Assembly: GCA_005503055.1 (NCBI GenBank)
Contig: SCOX01000001.1
Coordinates: forward strand, 558,001-622,000
Direction of reading: 5' to 3'
Length of the DNA stretch: 64,000 nucleotides
From: Lysobacteraceae bacterium P
GTDB lineage: Bacteria > Pseudomonadota > Gammaproteobacteria > Xanthomonadales > Xanthomonadaceae
A model generated the notes under the pieces. The model was not told the origin of the DNA, ran no database searches, and was given only the letters and a program-made list of their open reading frames with translations. The position numbers and the translations under genes were made by a program. Positions 8,764-17,672 of this stretch are shown here, one piece after another (within the stretch, counting starts at the first letter, position 1; the number at the start of each line of letters is the position of its first letter).

Positions 8764-9213
8764 ATGTCCACCATCAACACGCGTCGTTCCGCCGGCATGA
8801 TCGGCATCGCCCTGGCCGGCCTGGTGCTGAGCGGATCGGCCTTCGCCGTCGAACCGCTTGCCCAGGGCTACATGCTGTCCGCCGCCCATGCGGCAGGCGA
8901 AGGCAAATGCGGTGAGGGCAAGTGCGGCGGCGCCGCCAAGCCGGCCGCGAACGCGAAGGCCGCCGAGGGCAAGTGCGGTGAAGGCCAGTGCGGCGACGCG
9001 CGCTTCGCGGCGGCCGACACCAACAAGGATCACCTGGTATCGCAGGCCGAATTCGTCGCCGTCGTGCCCAATGGCGCGGCCATCTTCGCCACCAAGGACC
9101 CGGACAAGGACGGCTTCATTTCCGAGAAGGAGGCCTACCAGAACGTCAAGAACGTCTACGACGCCAATGGCAAGCCGATGCCGAAGGGTCTGTTCACCGA
9201 TATTGCGGACTGA
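8764..9213 (+). CDS. Orphan bufferin/HvfA-like EGKCG-repeat precursor with EF-hands
   Basis: 149-residue exported protein. The signal peptide (GMIGIALAGLVLSGSAFA) ends near residue 28. It is followed by two low-complexity cores, [10 protein letters not shown] (residues 46-55) and [10 protein letters not shown] (68-77), with Cys49, 54, 71 and 76. Two EF-hand loops follow, starting at Asp85 (DTNKDHLVSQAE) and Asp112 (DPDKDGFISEKE). It is a close paralogue of 31900-32430, which adjoins a DUF692/MNIO enzyme, but no modifying enzyme is adjacent here. In the bufferin/HvfA class such cysteines are converted by the MNIO to copper-binding heterocycles; that this copy is modified is inference. RBS-like GGAG lies just upstream of 8764. 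Confidence 0.85.
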   Translation: MSTINTRRSAGMIGIALAGLVLSGSAFAVEPLAQGYMLSAAHAAGEGKCGEGKCGGAAKPAANAKAAEGKCGEGQCGDARFAAADTNKDHLVSQAEFVAVVPNGAAIFATKDPDKDGFISEKEAYQNVKNVYDANGKPMPKGLFTDIAD

Positions 9214-9227
9214 ACCGTCTGCCCCGG

Positions 9228-9258
9228 CGCCCTTCTCCGCACTCACCGGGGAAGGGCG
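9228..9258 (+). terminator. Hairpin after the orphan precursor
   Basis: Stem-loop starting 15 bp after the stop at 9213: left arm CGCCCTTCTCC, 9-nt loop, right arm GGGGAAGGGCG (11 pairs, one of them G-T). A weak pyrimidine run (TCTCTCCC) follows rather than a U-tract, so it is either a terminator or a 3'-protecting hairpin. Confidence 0.5.
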
Positions 9259-9340
9259 TCTCTCCCGCCCGAATCCAACGAAGTGACCGAACCCGGATCG
9301 GAACGGGCGGCTCGATCGCGATCGACGATAATCGTCCACG

Positions 9341-10777
9341 ATGGAACTCCATGTCGTCATCGAAGGCACGCGCGGCCTGGCCGATCAGGTCTATCGCCAG
9401 CTGCGCGACGCGATCCGCGCCGGTCGCCTCGCGACCGGTCAGCAACTGCCGCCATCGCGCCTGCTTGCAGAGCAGCTCGGCGTCTCGCGCAAGACCGTGG
9501 CGCAGGCCTATGCAAAGCTGACGCTCGACCGCCTGGTCGTCACCCAGGTAGGCGCCGGCACGTTCGTCGCGGCACGCTTGCCGACCGCGTCGCGCCCACT
9601 CGCGCAGGAGGAATTGGCCGGCCGCGCGGTGGCCCGACAATGGCAGGGCGTGGAAACCCCCCTGCGCCATCCGGTGCCCGAGGCGCGCCTGCGCTACGAA
9701 TTCATCGCCGGCGGGTCGTCGCGCCGCCTGTTCCCGGAAGCCGAATGGCGTCGGTGTGCGCTCCACGCATTGCGCCGAACCGCCGCGCTGCGCGGCTTCT
9801 ATGCCGAGCCGGAAGGCCTGCTCGAACTGCGCGACGCCGTCGCCCGGCACATCGGCTTCAGCCGCGGCCTGGACTGCCGACCCGACGAGCTGGTCATCAC
9901 CAGCGGCGCACAGCAGGCGCTGGACCTCATCGCGCGCGTACTGATCGAACCCGGCAGCGTGGTGGCCATGGAAGAGCCCGGTTACCCATTGGCGCGCATG
10001 CTGCTGGAAGCACAGCGCGCCCAGGTCGTACCGATTCCGGTGGATGCCGAAGGGATTCGTGTCGATCGCATTCCCGATGGCACGCGGCTCATCTACACCA
10101 CGCCCGCGCACCAGTTTCCGCTCGGCATGACGATGAGTCTCGCGCGTCGCCGCGTCCTGCTCGACCGTGCGCGCGAGCTCGGCGCGATCATCGTTGAAGA
10201 CGACTACGACAGCGAGTTCCGTTACGAAGGACACGCGGTCGAGCCCCTGCGAACGCTGGATCGCTGGGGCCTTGTGGCCTACATCGGGACGTTTTCGAAG
10301 ACGCTGTCTCCGGAGTTGCGCATCGGCTACGCGATCGCGCCACCCGCACTGCGCTCGGCGCTGGTCAACGCCAAGCATCTCTCGGACTGGCACACTCCCA
10401 CGTTGTTGCAATGGACGCTCGCACGTTTCATGGCCGACGGGCATCTGCTCAAGCATGTGCGGCGCTGCCACGAGGTCTTCACTCAGCGTCGCGCGCACCT
10501 GTTGGCGCGCCTGTCGGGCGATCTGTCGCCCTGGTTGCAACCGCTGCCTGCGATCGCCGGCTATCACCTGGCGGTGATGCTCCGGCGTCCGCTGTCGGCC
10601 CTGCAGCTGTGCCAGCTTGCGCGTCGCGTCGAAGTAGGCCTGTACCCGCTGGACGACTGCTATCGCGTTCCGCCACCGGAGCAAGGATTGCTGATGGGCT
10701 TCGGCGCGATCGAGGTCGAGGACGTGGATCCGGCGCTCGATCGCGTTCGCGGCATCCTGGAGCAACTGACCGGCTGA
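9341..10777 (+). CDS. MocR/PdxR-type GntR regulator with aminotransferase domain
   Basis: 478-residue PLP-dependent regulator. The N-terminal winged helix of the GntR type is LADQVYRQLRDAIRAGRL to VSRKTVAQAYAKL (about 11-65). A fold-type I aminotransferase-like domain follows, with SGAQQALDLIARVL, VEDDYDSEFRY and GTFSKTLSPELRIGYAI, whose Lys would hold PLP. Such proteins usually activate pyridoxal, GABA or taurine pathway genes. No obvious target gene is adjacent (a minus-strand hydrolase follows), so the regulon is unknown. Confidence 0.92.
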   Translation: MELHVVIEGTRGLADQVYRQLRDAIRAGRLATGQQLPPSRLLAEQLGVSRKTVAQAYAKLTLDRLVVTQVGAGTFVAARLPTASRPLAQEELAGRAVARQWQGVETPLRHPVPEARLRYEFIAGGSSRRLFPEAEWRRCALHALRRTAALRGFYAEPEGLLELRDAVARHIGFSRGLDCRPDELVITSGAQQALDLIARVLIEPGSVVAMEEPGYPLARMLLEAQRAQVVPIPVDAEGIRVDRIPDGTRLIYTTPAHQFPLGMTMSLARRRVLLDRARELGAIIVEDDYDSEFRYEGHAVEPLRTLDRWGLVAYIGTFSKTLSPELRIGYAIAPPALRSALVNAKHLSDWHTPTLLQWTLARFMADGHLLKHVRRCHEVFTQRRAHLLARLSGDLSPWLQPLPAIAGYHLAVMLRRPLSALQLCQLARRVEVGLYPLDDCYRVPPPEQGLLMGFGAIEVEDVDPALDRVRGILEQLTG

Positions 10778-10824
10778 GCTCGCCGAATGCCGCGCGCGCC
10801 TCATGACGCGCGCGGCCAGGCGGC

Positions 10825-11601
10825 CTACTTCGCCTCAGCGGCGTTTTCGATCAGCTTCGCGACCGGCTCGGGGTGCGACACCATCACCACGTGCGAAGCG
10901 CCACGGATGACCTGCGTCTGCTTGGAATGGGCGCGCTGCGCCATGAAGTCGATCACCTTCGGCGGAATGTTCTTGTCCTGATCGCCGTAGACGAACCACG
11001 ACGGGATGGACTTCCATGCCGGCGCGCCGGAGGCCTCGTTGAGCGCCGCCTCCGTGATGGGGCGCTGCGTCGCCGCCATCAGCCGGGCTTCGGCTTCCGG
11101 TACGTCGGCGGCGAATTGCGCGGGAAACTTGTCCTGCTGGATGTACAGGTCGACGCCGCCCGTTGCGAGCTTCACCGGCGGTGCGAGCGTCGGGCCCAGC
11201 GTGCTGCCCGGGAACTTGCCCGATAGCGTGGCCGCCGACTCGCCCGCTTCGGGTGCGAACGCCGCGACATACACCAGCGCCTTGACGTTGGCATGCCCGC
11301 GCGCGGCTTCGGAGATCACGCTGCCGCCGTAGGAATGTCCTACCAGAACCACCGGCGTGGACAGGTTGGCCAGCAGGTCGGCCACGTAAGCGCCGTCGGA
11401 GGCCACGCCGCGCAGCGGGTTGGCGACGGCGACCACGGGGTAACCGTCCTTCTTGAGGATGCGGACAACGCCGTTCCAGCTCGACGCATCCGCGAATGCG
11501 CCATGCACCAGGACGACGGTGGGCTTGGCATCCTGCGCGGATGCATCGGCGTGAACCAGTGAAGCGACGGCCAGCGTGAGGCCGGCAAGCAGGGTTTTCA
11601 T
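10825..11601 (-). CDS. Exported alpha/beta hydrolase
   Basis: 258-residue alpha/beta hydrolase of the EstC/hydroxynitrile-lyase-like group. The signal peptide is LLAGLTLAVASLVHADASA. The oxyanion motif VLVHGAFADASSW, nucleophile elbow VGHSYGGSV (Ser) and catalytic His in RGASHVVMVSHP are visible. It is the last of three minus-strand genes (epoxide-hydrolase-like, SDR, this), separated from the SDR by 90 bp. The natural substrate is unknown. Confidence 0.87.
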   Translation of the reverse strand: MKTLLAGLTLAVASLVHADASAQDAKPTVVLVHGAFADASSWNGVVRILKKDGYPVVAVANPLRGVASDGAYVADLLANLSTPVVLVGHSYGGSVISEAARGHANVKALVYVAAFAPEAGESAATLSGKFPGSTLGPTLAPPVKLATGGVDLYIQQDKFPAQFAADVPEAEARLMAATQRPITEAALNEASGAPAWKSIPSWFVYGDQDKNIPPKVIDFMAQRAHSKQTQVIRGASHVVMVSHPEPVAKLIENAAEAK

Positions 11602-11691
11602 TTCAGTCTCCTCCCATTGCGGGACGTGGGGAAAAAATGGCGGCGCGACGACGGGAGGCTTGTCTTCCGATCGCGCGCCGCCACGGGGGAA

Positions 11692-12522
11692 CTAGGACGG
11701 GAAATCGGTGGAGCTGCTCAACGCTCGCCATCGAGCGAGTTCTTCCAGGCGCGCGCGGTCGGTACGTTCGATGATCGACACCGCATCGCTGCCGAGCGCG
11801 ATCCGCAGCGGCGGCGACGGCATGGAGACCAGGGCAAGGATGGCTTGCGCGGCGCGAGCCGGATCGCCGGGTTGACGGCCGTCGTAGGCGCGCTGCCTGC
11901 GGGCGGCCTCGCCGACGACGGCGTCGTACTCGGGGCGGCCTTCGCGCAACGAGGTCGATGCCCCGGCGAAGTCCGTGCGAAAACCACCGGGCTCGACGAT
12001 CGTCACGCGCACGCCGATCAACGCCATCTCCAGCGCCAGGACTTCGGAGAACCCCTCCACGCCCCACTTCGCCGCGGAATACGGCGCACGGCCCGGTGCG
12101 CCGACGCGTCCGCCCACCGAGGAGAACTGGATGATGTGGCCGCTGCCCTGCTCCCGCATGACCGGAATCGCGGCCTTGGTGGTGATGATCGTGCCGAACA
12201 GGTTGGTTTCGATCTGGCGGCGGAATTCGTCGAGCGAGGTGTCCTCCACCGAATCGACGTTGCCGTAGCCGGCGTTGTTGACCAGCACGTCCAGACCGCC
12301 GAATGCCTCTACCGCCGCATGCACGGCGCGCTGCGCGCCAACCGGATCGGTGACATCCAGCGAAACCGCGCGCACACGGTCGCCGTGAGCGTCCACGAGC
12401 GACGCCAGCGGCGCGACATCGCGCGCCGTCGCGACGAGCTGGTGGCCTGCCTGAAGCACCGCTTCGGACAACGCACGGCCCAGGCCGCGCGAACTTCCGG
12501 TGATCAACCATCGCATCGGCAT
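11692..12522 (-). CDS. Short-chain dehydrogenase/reductase
   Basis: 276-residue classical SDR. The nucleotide-binding motif TGSSRGLG (residues 8-15) is at the N-terminus, followed by NNAGYGN and the catalytic Ser/Tyr/Lys in FSSVGG and YSAAKWG. The C-terminal extension (about 240-276) fits the oxidoreductase group often annotated as YusZ-like. It lies between two alpha/beta hydrolase genes on the same strand, so a shared detoxification or degradation role is possible. The substrate is not predictable. Confidence 0.92.
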   Translation of the reverse strand: MPMRWLITGSSRGLGRALSEAVLQAGHQLVATARDVAPLASLVDAHGDRVRAVSLDVTDPVGAQRAVHAAVEAFGGLDVLVNNAGYGNVDSVEDTSLDEFRRQIETNLFGTIITTKAAIPVMREQGSGHIIQFSSVGGRVGAPGRAPYSAAKWGVEGFSEVLALEMALIGVRVTIVEPGGFRTDFAGASTSLREGRPEYDAVVGEAARRQRAYDGRQPGDPARAAQAILALVSMPSPPLRIALGSDAVSIIERTDRARLEELARWRALSSSTDFPS

Positions 12523-12583
12523 GGCCTCATCTCCGGCGGAACGTGGTTGGCGAGGGTGTTCCGCGCATGATCATCCCGCCGCC

Positions 12584-13639
12584 TCACAGCCGATCGACGT
12601 CGATGATGGCCTGCGCGAAGGCGTGGGGATCCTCCTGCGGCAGGTTGTGGCCGATGCCGCCGGTGATCAGGCGATGCTCGTACTTCCCGGTGAAGCGCTT
12701 GGCGTAGGCCTCCGGCGCCGGATGCGGTGCGCCATTGGCGTCGCCTTCCAGGGTGATGGTGGGCACGCCGATCGAAGGAAGCTGCGCAAGCCTGGCTTCG
12801 AGCGCGTCGTACTTCGCCTCGCCCTCGGCCAGCCCGAGGCGCCAGCGGTAGTTGTGGATCACGATGTCGACGTGGTCCTCGTTCTCGAACGCCGCCGCGC
12901 TGCGGTCGAACGTCGCATCGTCGAAGGCCCACTTAGGCGACGCCAGCCTCCAGATCAGCTTGGCGAAATCATGGCGATACTTGTCGTAGCCCGCGCGGCC
13001 GCGTTCAGTGGCGAAGTAGAACTGGTACCACCATTGCAGCTCCGCTTCCGGCACCAGCGGCGTCTGCGCGGCCTTCTGGCTGCTGATGAGGTAACCGCTC
13101 ACGGAGACGAGCGCGTTCACGCGTTCGGGCCACAGCGCGGCGACAATGTCGGCCGAACGCGCACCCCAGTCGTAACCGGCGACGATGGCCTTGTCGATGC
13201 GCAGCGCATCCATCAGCGCGATGACGTCCTGCGCCAGCGCGGAAGGCTGGCCGTTGCGCTTGGTGTCGGGCGACAGGAAGCGCGTGGTGCCATAACCGCG
13301 CAGGAACGGGACGATCACGCGGTAGCCGTGCGCAGCCAGCAGCGGCGCGACATCGACATAGCTGTAGATGTCGTAGGGCCAGCCATGAAGGAGGACCACC
13401 GGCGGGCCTTTCGCCGGGCCGGCCTCGACATACCCGACGTCGAGCACGCCAGCGCGCACCTGTTTCAGCGGGGGGAAGCTCGTGTTCCGGCTGCGCCTGG
13501 TCGGTGCGGCGGCGGAAGGCGGGTTCTGCGCGTGCGCGACGCCGCCCAGGCCCAGCGGGGCCGCGGCGACTCCGACCGCGGCGGCGCTGAGGATCAGGCG
13601 GCGCATCGGGTCGATGTCATCTGTTGCGATCTTGTCCAT
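12584..13639 (-). CDS. Exported epoxide hydrolase-like alpha/beta hydrolase
   Basis: 351-residue alpha/beta hydrolase with an Asp nucleophile, as in epoxide hydrolases and haloalkane dehalogenases. Motifs are LLHGWPYDIYSY (HGxP), AGYDWGAR (Asp nucleophile) and the C-terminal GGIGHNLPQEDP (His). The N-terminus has DPMRRLILSAAAVGVAAAP, a Tat-like or Sec signal, ending near VAHA; translation may start at residue 12. It is first in a minus-strand set with the SDR (61-bp gap). A 24-bp perfect inverted repeat lies 160 bp upstream and could be its operator. Confidence 0.87.
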   Translation of the reverse strand: MDKIATDDIDPMRRLILSAAAVGVAAAPLGLGGVAHAQNPPSAAAPTRRSRNTSFPPLKQVRAGVLDVGYVEAGPAKGPPVVLLHGWPYDIYSYVDVAPLLAAHGYRVIVPFLRGYGTTRFLSPDTKRNGQPSALAQDVIALMDALRIDKAIVAGYDWGARSADIVAALWPERVNALVSVSGYLISSQKAAQTPLVPEAELQWWYQFYFATERGRAGYDKYRHDFAKLIWRLASPKWAFDDATFDRSAAAFENEDHVDIVIHNYRWRLGLAEGEAKYDALEARLAQLPSIGVPTITLEGDANGAPHPAPEAYAKRFTGKYEHRLITGGIGHNLPQEDPHAFAQAIIDVDRL

Positions 13640-13798
13640 GGTCGATCTCCGTTTCGAGCAGCGGGGCGTGGTGTGGTCAGCGTGACCGGCGCACGTATCC
13701 CCAATGTGTCCGGGAATGCCGGCTTTCGTATCGAAGTGTCGACCTCGTGCCGCGGTCGGATGCCATGGAACCAGCGTTTCCGGCGTGGGGCGATAACA

Positions 13799-13822
13799 CG
13801 TTGGTATGCATCCATACCAACG
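13799..13822. promoter_or_regulatory. Perfect inverted repeat, candidate TetR-type operator
   Basis: Arms CGTTGGTATG and CATACCAACG flank a 4-bp centre (CATC), so ten pairs without mismatch. It sits between the 3' end of the bestrophin gene (13868) and the start of the epoxide-hydrolase-like gene (13639), both minus strand. There is no U-tract, so an operator is as likely as a terminator. No TetR gene is adjacent. Confidence 0.5.
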
Positions 13823-13867
13823 GATGATGCTGACGGTCCGTTCTAGCGCTCGGCGAGCGTCGGCCGG

Positions 13868-14878
13868 CTACAACGCGATGTCGCGCACGACCCGTGCGTT
13901 GGACGGAATCTCCATCTCGCCCAGCATCTGGCGTAGATCCGCTTCGATGTCCTGGCAGATGCGCGTGATCGGCACGTCGTTCGCCCCGCCCTCGAACGGG
14001 TTCTCGGTGCTTTCGCCCACCTGGTCGAGCGAGGTGTACATCCACGAAATCAGCAGGCTCAGCGGAATGCACAGCCACACCATGCTGCCTTTGGCCCAGC
14101 CATCCACCACGCCGTTGAGGGCCTCGAATTCGCCGATCATCCCGAACGGCAGCAGCACGCACAGGATGCGTACGAACAGCGTGTTGATGAAGGCATGTTG
14201 GCGCGGGTACGGGAAGTTCTTGATGCGCTCGCTTTTGCCCTGCAGGTCCTGAAGATCGCGAAGCGTCTTCTGCAGATCGGCGAAGCCACTGGCCACCAGC
14301 GCGCCATCGGAGAGCAACGCCTTGGTGGCCTTGCTCTGCAGGCCGAGGATCTGCACCGCACGGTTCCTCGATGCAAGCACCGTGGCCGACTCGCCGGGCG
14401 CAGGCAGGTACTTGATGAGTTCGGAAGCCAGCGATTGCTCGCGTTCGGGAATCGTGTAGTCGCGGCGGTATTCGGCGTTGGCCGCCTTGTCGGCGGTTTC
14501 CCACGCCTTGGTCTCGCGCATCTCGTAACGCAGCGCGGTCAGCCATGCCAGGTGACGGTAGACCAGGTTGCGTCCGCCATCCGGGTTTGCGACAAGATCG
14601 CGGGACATGGCGCCCCACACGCGACTGGCGCTCTCGATCGACGACCACACCTGCTGCGCTTCCTGCATGCGGTTGTAGGTCTGCACGTTCTTGAAGCCGG
14701 CCGACAGCGCGACCGTGGTGCCCAGCAGGAAGACCACGCCCCACGGGATCGCCAGCCACTTCCATCCGGCCAACTGGTAGAGCATGACGGGAACGACGCT
14801 CAGGACGATCAGCACGTAGATCGTGCGCCGCGTCCATACGATGAACTCCGGCAATCGGTAGGACTTTCCGGTATGCAT
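13868..14878 (-). CDS. Bestrophin-family (UPF0187) membrane channel protein
   Basis: 336-residue bestrophin-like anion channel. The ATG at 14878 is preceded by a strong GGAGG site seven bases away; a frame from 14905 adds nine residues. Two N-terminal hydrophobic segments (about 17-55) and two near the middle (about 215-265) match the four-helix bestrophin layout; SWMYTSLDQVGESTENPFEGGANDVPIT is the conserved family block. It follows the cytochrome b gene on the same strand with a 55-bp gap, so it may be in one transcript with cytochrome b and the OsmC protein. Confidence 0.85.
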   Translation of the reverse strand: MHTGKSYRLPEFIVWTRRTIYVLIVLSVVPVMLYQLAGWKWLAIPWGVVFLLGTTVALSAGFKNVQTYNRMQEAQQVWSSIESASRVWGAMSRDLVANPDGGRNLVYRHLAWLTALRYEMRETKAWETADKAANAEYRRDYTIPEREQSLASELIKYLPAPGESATVLASRNRAVQILGLQSKATKALLSDGALVASGFADLQKTLRDLQDLQGKSERIKNFPYPRQHAFINTLFVRILCVLLPFGMIGEFEALNGVVDGWAKGSMVWLCIPLSLLISWMYTSLDQVGESTENPFEGGANDVPITRICQDIEADLRQMLGEMEIPSNARVVRDIAL

Positions 14879-14933
14879 GAGGCTGCCTCCAGTTGCGGGC
14901 TCCATGGAGCCGTTTCGACTTGCGCGGGTCTTG

Positions 14934-16229
14934 TCAGGGGTGGGGCGTCGTTCGCGTCGGCACCGGTCGTGTTCGCTCCAGACCGAAGCGGGTGTAGATC
15001 CAGACGAACGCGAAGAACCCGAAGTAGATCGCGACCATGACGCGACCGATCCAGTTCTCGATGCCGTTGATATCGGCGGCGGCGCCGGCCGCGCGTTCGA
15101 TCAACCCGGTGGACGCGCCCGCGCCGATGAAGCCCAGCACCACGAACGCCATCGCGAACAAACCCAGCGCGACGCGATACCCGAGGCCGCGGTAACGAAC
15201 CGAGCGTACCTGGCTGCGATCCAGCCACGGCAGCGCGAACAGGACCGCGATCGCGCTGAACATCACGACCACGCCGCTGAGCTTGTGTGGGATGACGCGC
15301 AACATCGCGTAGAACGGCGTGAAGTACCACACCGGCTTGATGTGCTCCGGCGTCACCAGCGGATTGGCTTCGGTGAAGTTGTCGTGTTCCAGGAAGATGC
15401 CGCCCATGGTCGGCGCGAAGAAGATCGCGAACGCCGCCAGCAACAGGAAGACCGCCGTGCTCAGCAGGTCTTCGACCGAGTAGTACGGATGGAACGGGAT
15501 GCCGTCGGCGGGCTTGCCGTCCGGCGTAAGCGTGTCGCCGATCTCGATGCCGTCGGGATTGTTCGAGCCCACTTCGTGCAATGCCAGGATGTGCACCGTG
15601 ACCAGCAGCAACAACACCAGCGGCAGCGCGATTACGTGCAGCGAGAAGAAGCGGTTCAGCGTTGCGTCGCCCGGCAGATAGTCGCCCATGATCCATTCGG
15701 TCAGGCCGGAGCCGACGACCGGGATCGCGCCGAACAGCGAAATGATGACTTTGGCGCCCCAGAACGACATCTGGCCCCACGGCAGCACGTAGCCCAGGAA
15801 CGCCTCGGCCATCAGCGTCAGGTAGATCAGCATGCCCAGGATCCATACCAGCTCGCGCGGCCGTTTGAAGGAGCCGTACAGGAGCGCGCGGAACATGTGC
15901 AGGTAGATGACGATGAAGAACAGCGACGCACCGGTGGAGTGCATGTAGCGGATCAGCCACCCCCACTCCACGTCGCGCATGATGTATTCGATCGACGAGA
16001 ATGCCTCGGCCGCCGACGGCTTGAAGTGCATCGCCAGGAATATGCCGGTGACGAGCTGGTTGACCAGCACCACCGACGCCAGCGCACCGAACAGGTACCA
16101 GATGTTGAAGTTCTTCGGTGCGTAGTAGGTGACGGTGTGCGCCGACACGAACGAAAGCACGGGCAGCCGGTCTTCTATCCAGGCCAGCACGCGGTTCTTG
16201 GGGTAGATGCGGACGATCTTCAGGGCCAT
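14934..16229 (-). CDS. Orphan cytochrome b (bc1-type)
   Basis: 431-residue cytochrome b with eight or more membrane segments. The haem His pairs are in WLIRYMHSTGASLFFIVIYLHM and RFFSLHVIALPL...VHILALHE. The Qo loop is PVWYF where PEWY is usual in mitochondria; I recall PVWY as common in beta- and gammaproteobacteria, so this need not mean inactivity. No Rieske protein or cytochrome c1 gene is adjacent, so this is not the standard petABC operon. The start overlaps the end of the OsmC gene by 10 bp, indicating coupled translation. Possible role: a b-type electron carrier outside bc1, or a second bc1 copy. Confidence 0.87.
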   Translation of the reverse strand: MALKIVRIYPKNRVLAWIEDRLPVLSFVSAHTVTYYAPKNFNIWYLFGALASVVLVNQLVTGIFLAMHFKPSAAEAFSSIEYIMRDVEWGWLIRYMHSTGASLFFIVIYLHMFRALLYGSFKRPRELVWILGMLIYLTLMAEAFLGYVLPWGQMSFWGAKVIISLFGAIPVVGSGLTEWIMGDYLPGDATLNRFFSLHVIALPLVLLLLVTVHILALHEVGSNNPDGIEIGDTLTPDGKPADGIPFHPYYSVEDLLSTAVFLLLAAFAIFFAPTMGGIFLEHDNFTEANPLVTPEHIKPVWYFTPFYAMLRVIPHKLSGVVVMFSAIAVLFALPWLDRSQVRSVRYRGLGYRVALGLFAMAFVVLGFIGAGASTGLIERAAGAAADINGIENWIGRVMVAIYFGFFAFVWIYTRFGLERTRPVPTRTTPHP

Positions 16230-16762
16230 GACTGCGTTCCAGTTCCGTCGTGCGACGGTGACGCCGATTCCGGCGCGAGGGTGACCACGTGCGCGATGCC
16301 CTGCCGGAACATCTTCGCGTAGGGGCAGATGCGTTCGGTGTTGCGGATGAGTTCGGCCGCGACGTTGCGCTCGATGCCCGGCAATCGCACGTCGACCCGC
16401 GCCGAGAGCAGGAACAGTCCGTCGACCGGATCGCGCGAGAACGTCACCGATGCCTCCACGCTCGCCGCGGTCAGCGAAATCCCGGCCCGCAACGCCAGCA
16501 ACGTCATCGCGCCGTGGAAGCACGAGGCGTAGGCGGCGGCGAGCAACTGCTCGGGATTGCAGCCTCCACCCTCCCCGCCCAGCGCCACGGGAAGGCGAAG
16601 ATCGACGGCCAGCGCGCCGTCGTCGGAACGGGCGACACCGGATGCGCGGCCGTGCTCGGCCTCGCCGCCGGTGACGCGCACCCGCCCCGTGTAGAGCGGA
16701 TGGACATCGTCACCGTAGTACTTGTCCAGCAGTCGTAGCGAGGGCGGCTTCAACGTGCTCAT
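16220..16762 (-). CDS. Ohr/OsmC-family peroxiredoxin
   Basis: 180-residue OsmC-superfamily protein. The two peroxidatic cysteines of the Ohr group are present: Cys81 in AAAYASCFHGA and Cys146 in RICPYAK. An extra Cys68 occurs in GGGCNPEQLL. The N-terminus (PPSLRLLDKYY) is about 20 residues longer than classic Ohr. It would reduce organic hydroperoxides using lipoyl or thiol donors. It is first in a minus-strand set with cytochrome b (10-bp overlap) and the bestrophin gene. A second Ohr is at 34136-34558. Confidence 0.9.
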   Translation of the reverse strand: MSTLKPPSLRLLDKYYGDDVHPLYTGRVRVTGGEAEHGRASGVARSDDGALAVDLRLPVALGGEGGGCNPEQLLAAAYASCFHGAMTLLALRAGISLTAASVEASVTFSRDPVDGLFLLSARVDVRLPGIERNVAAELIRNTERICPYAKMFRQGIAHVVTLAPESASPSHDGTGTQSWP

Positions 16763-16901
16763 GGGAAGTCCCGACAATTCCGTGTGGTGCCATCGACGTC
16801 CTGTCCGACCCGCCTGTCGCGCACCTACCGCCGCCGCGACGTGGCACTGCGCCACGTGCGACGAACGTCGGCGCCGCGATGGGCGTGGGCCAGGCATGGG
16901 C

Positions 16902-17672
16902 TCATCCGCGCGCGACGTACCGGGCGAAGTCCGACTGTCGCAGCCAGCCTTCGAAGTCCAGCCCGCCCTGCCACGACGCGCCCAGCGGCACCAGCGTGTC
17001 GTCCTGCAATTGCGCGCCGAAGTACAGCGCCTGCTTGTCGCCCACGACCTGGCGCGGATCCTGGGTGATGGTCAGAAAGCGCTGCGCCAGTTCGGCCAGC
17101 GAGGTGCGCTCGGGACCGGCAATGTCCGTTGTGCCGTTGAGCGGCGCCTGCTGCGCATGGCGCGCGACGGCTTCGGCGACGTTCTCGGCGGCGATCGGCT
17201 GCACCTGCGCGACCGGGAGATGCACGGTACCGTCCTTGTCGCCCGACTGGATGATGCCCGGCAGGAACTCGTAGAACTGCGTGGAGTGGATGATGGTGTA
17301 TGGAACTCCAGATTCGCGGATCAGCCGCTCCTGGGCGAGCTTTCCACGGAAGTAGTCGCTGCTTTCGAGCCGGTCGGTACCGACCACCGACAATGCGATG
17401 TGATGACCGACGCCGGCCTTCGCTTCGGCCTCCAGCACGTTGCGGCCTGCGGTCTCGAAGAACTCGCGCACCGCTTCGCCGACGAACACGGGCGAATTGG
17501 CCAGGTCCACCACGACCTGCGTGCCGGTCATCGCATCCGCCAGGCCTTCGCCGGTCAGGATGTTGATCCCGGTGGACGGCGCGGCGACGACGACTTCGTG
17601 CCCCGCCGTGCGCAGCCGATCGACGACCTTGCTGCCGATGAGCCCGGTTCCACCAATGACGACGACTTTCAT
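16902..17672 (-). CDS. NmrA-like NAD(P)-binding protein
   Basis: 256-residue atypical SDR of the NmrA type. The N-terminal Rossmann motif is VVIGGTGLIGSKV (residues 4-16), and the conserved block VGTDRLESSDYFRGKLAQERLI contains the family's YxxxK-like FRGK. HSTQFYEFLPG is also typical. It is likely an NADP-dependent reductase or a redox sensor. It is co-directional with, and 200 bp downstream of, the LysR gene at 17873-18901, which may regulate it. Confidence 0.87.
   Translation of the reverse strand: MKVVVIGGTGLIGSKVVDRLRTAGHEVVVAAPSTGINILTGEGLADAMTGTQVVVDLANSPVFVGEAVREFFETAGRNVLEAEAKAGVGHHIALSVVGTDRLESSDYFRGKLAQERLIRESGVPYTIIHSTQFYEFLPGIIQSGDKDGTVHLPVAQVQPIAAENVAEAVARHAQQAPLNGTTDIAGPERTSLAELAQRFLTITQDPRQVVGDKQALYFGAQLQDDTLVPLGASWQGGLDFEGWLRQSDFARYVARG

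Noticed and set aside
14934-16229. Inactive cytochrome b because of PVWY instead of PEWY
   Set aside because: I recall PVWY as a normal variant in many beta- and gammaproteobacterial bc1 enzymes, so the change alone is not evidence of loss of function.
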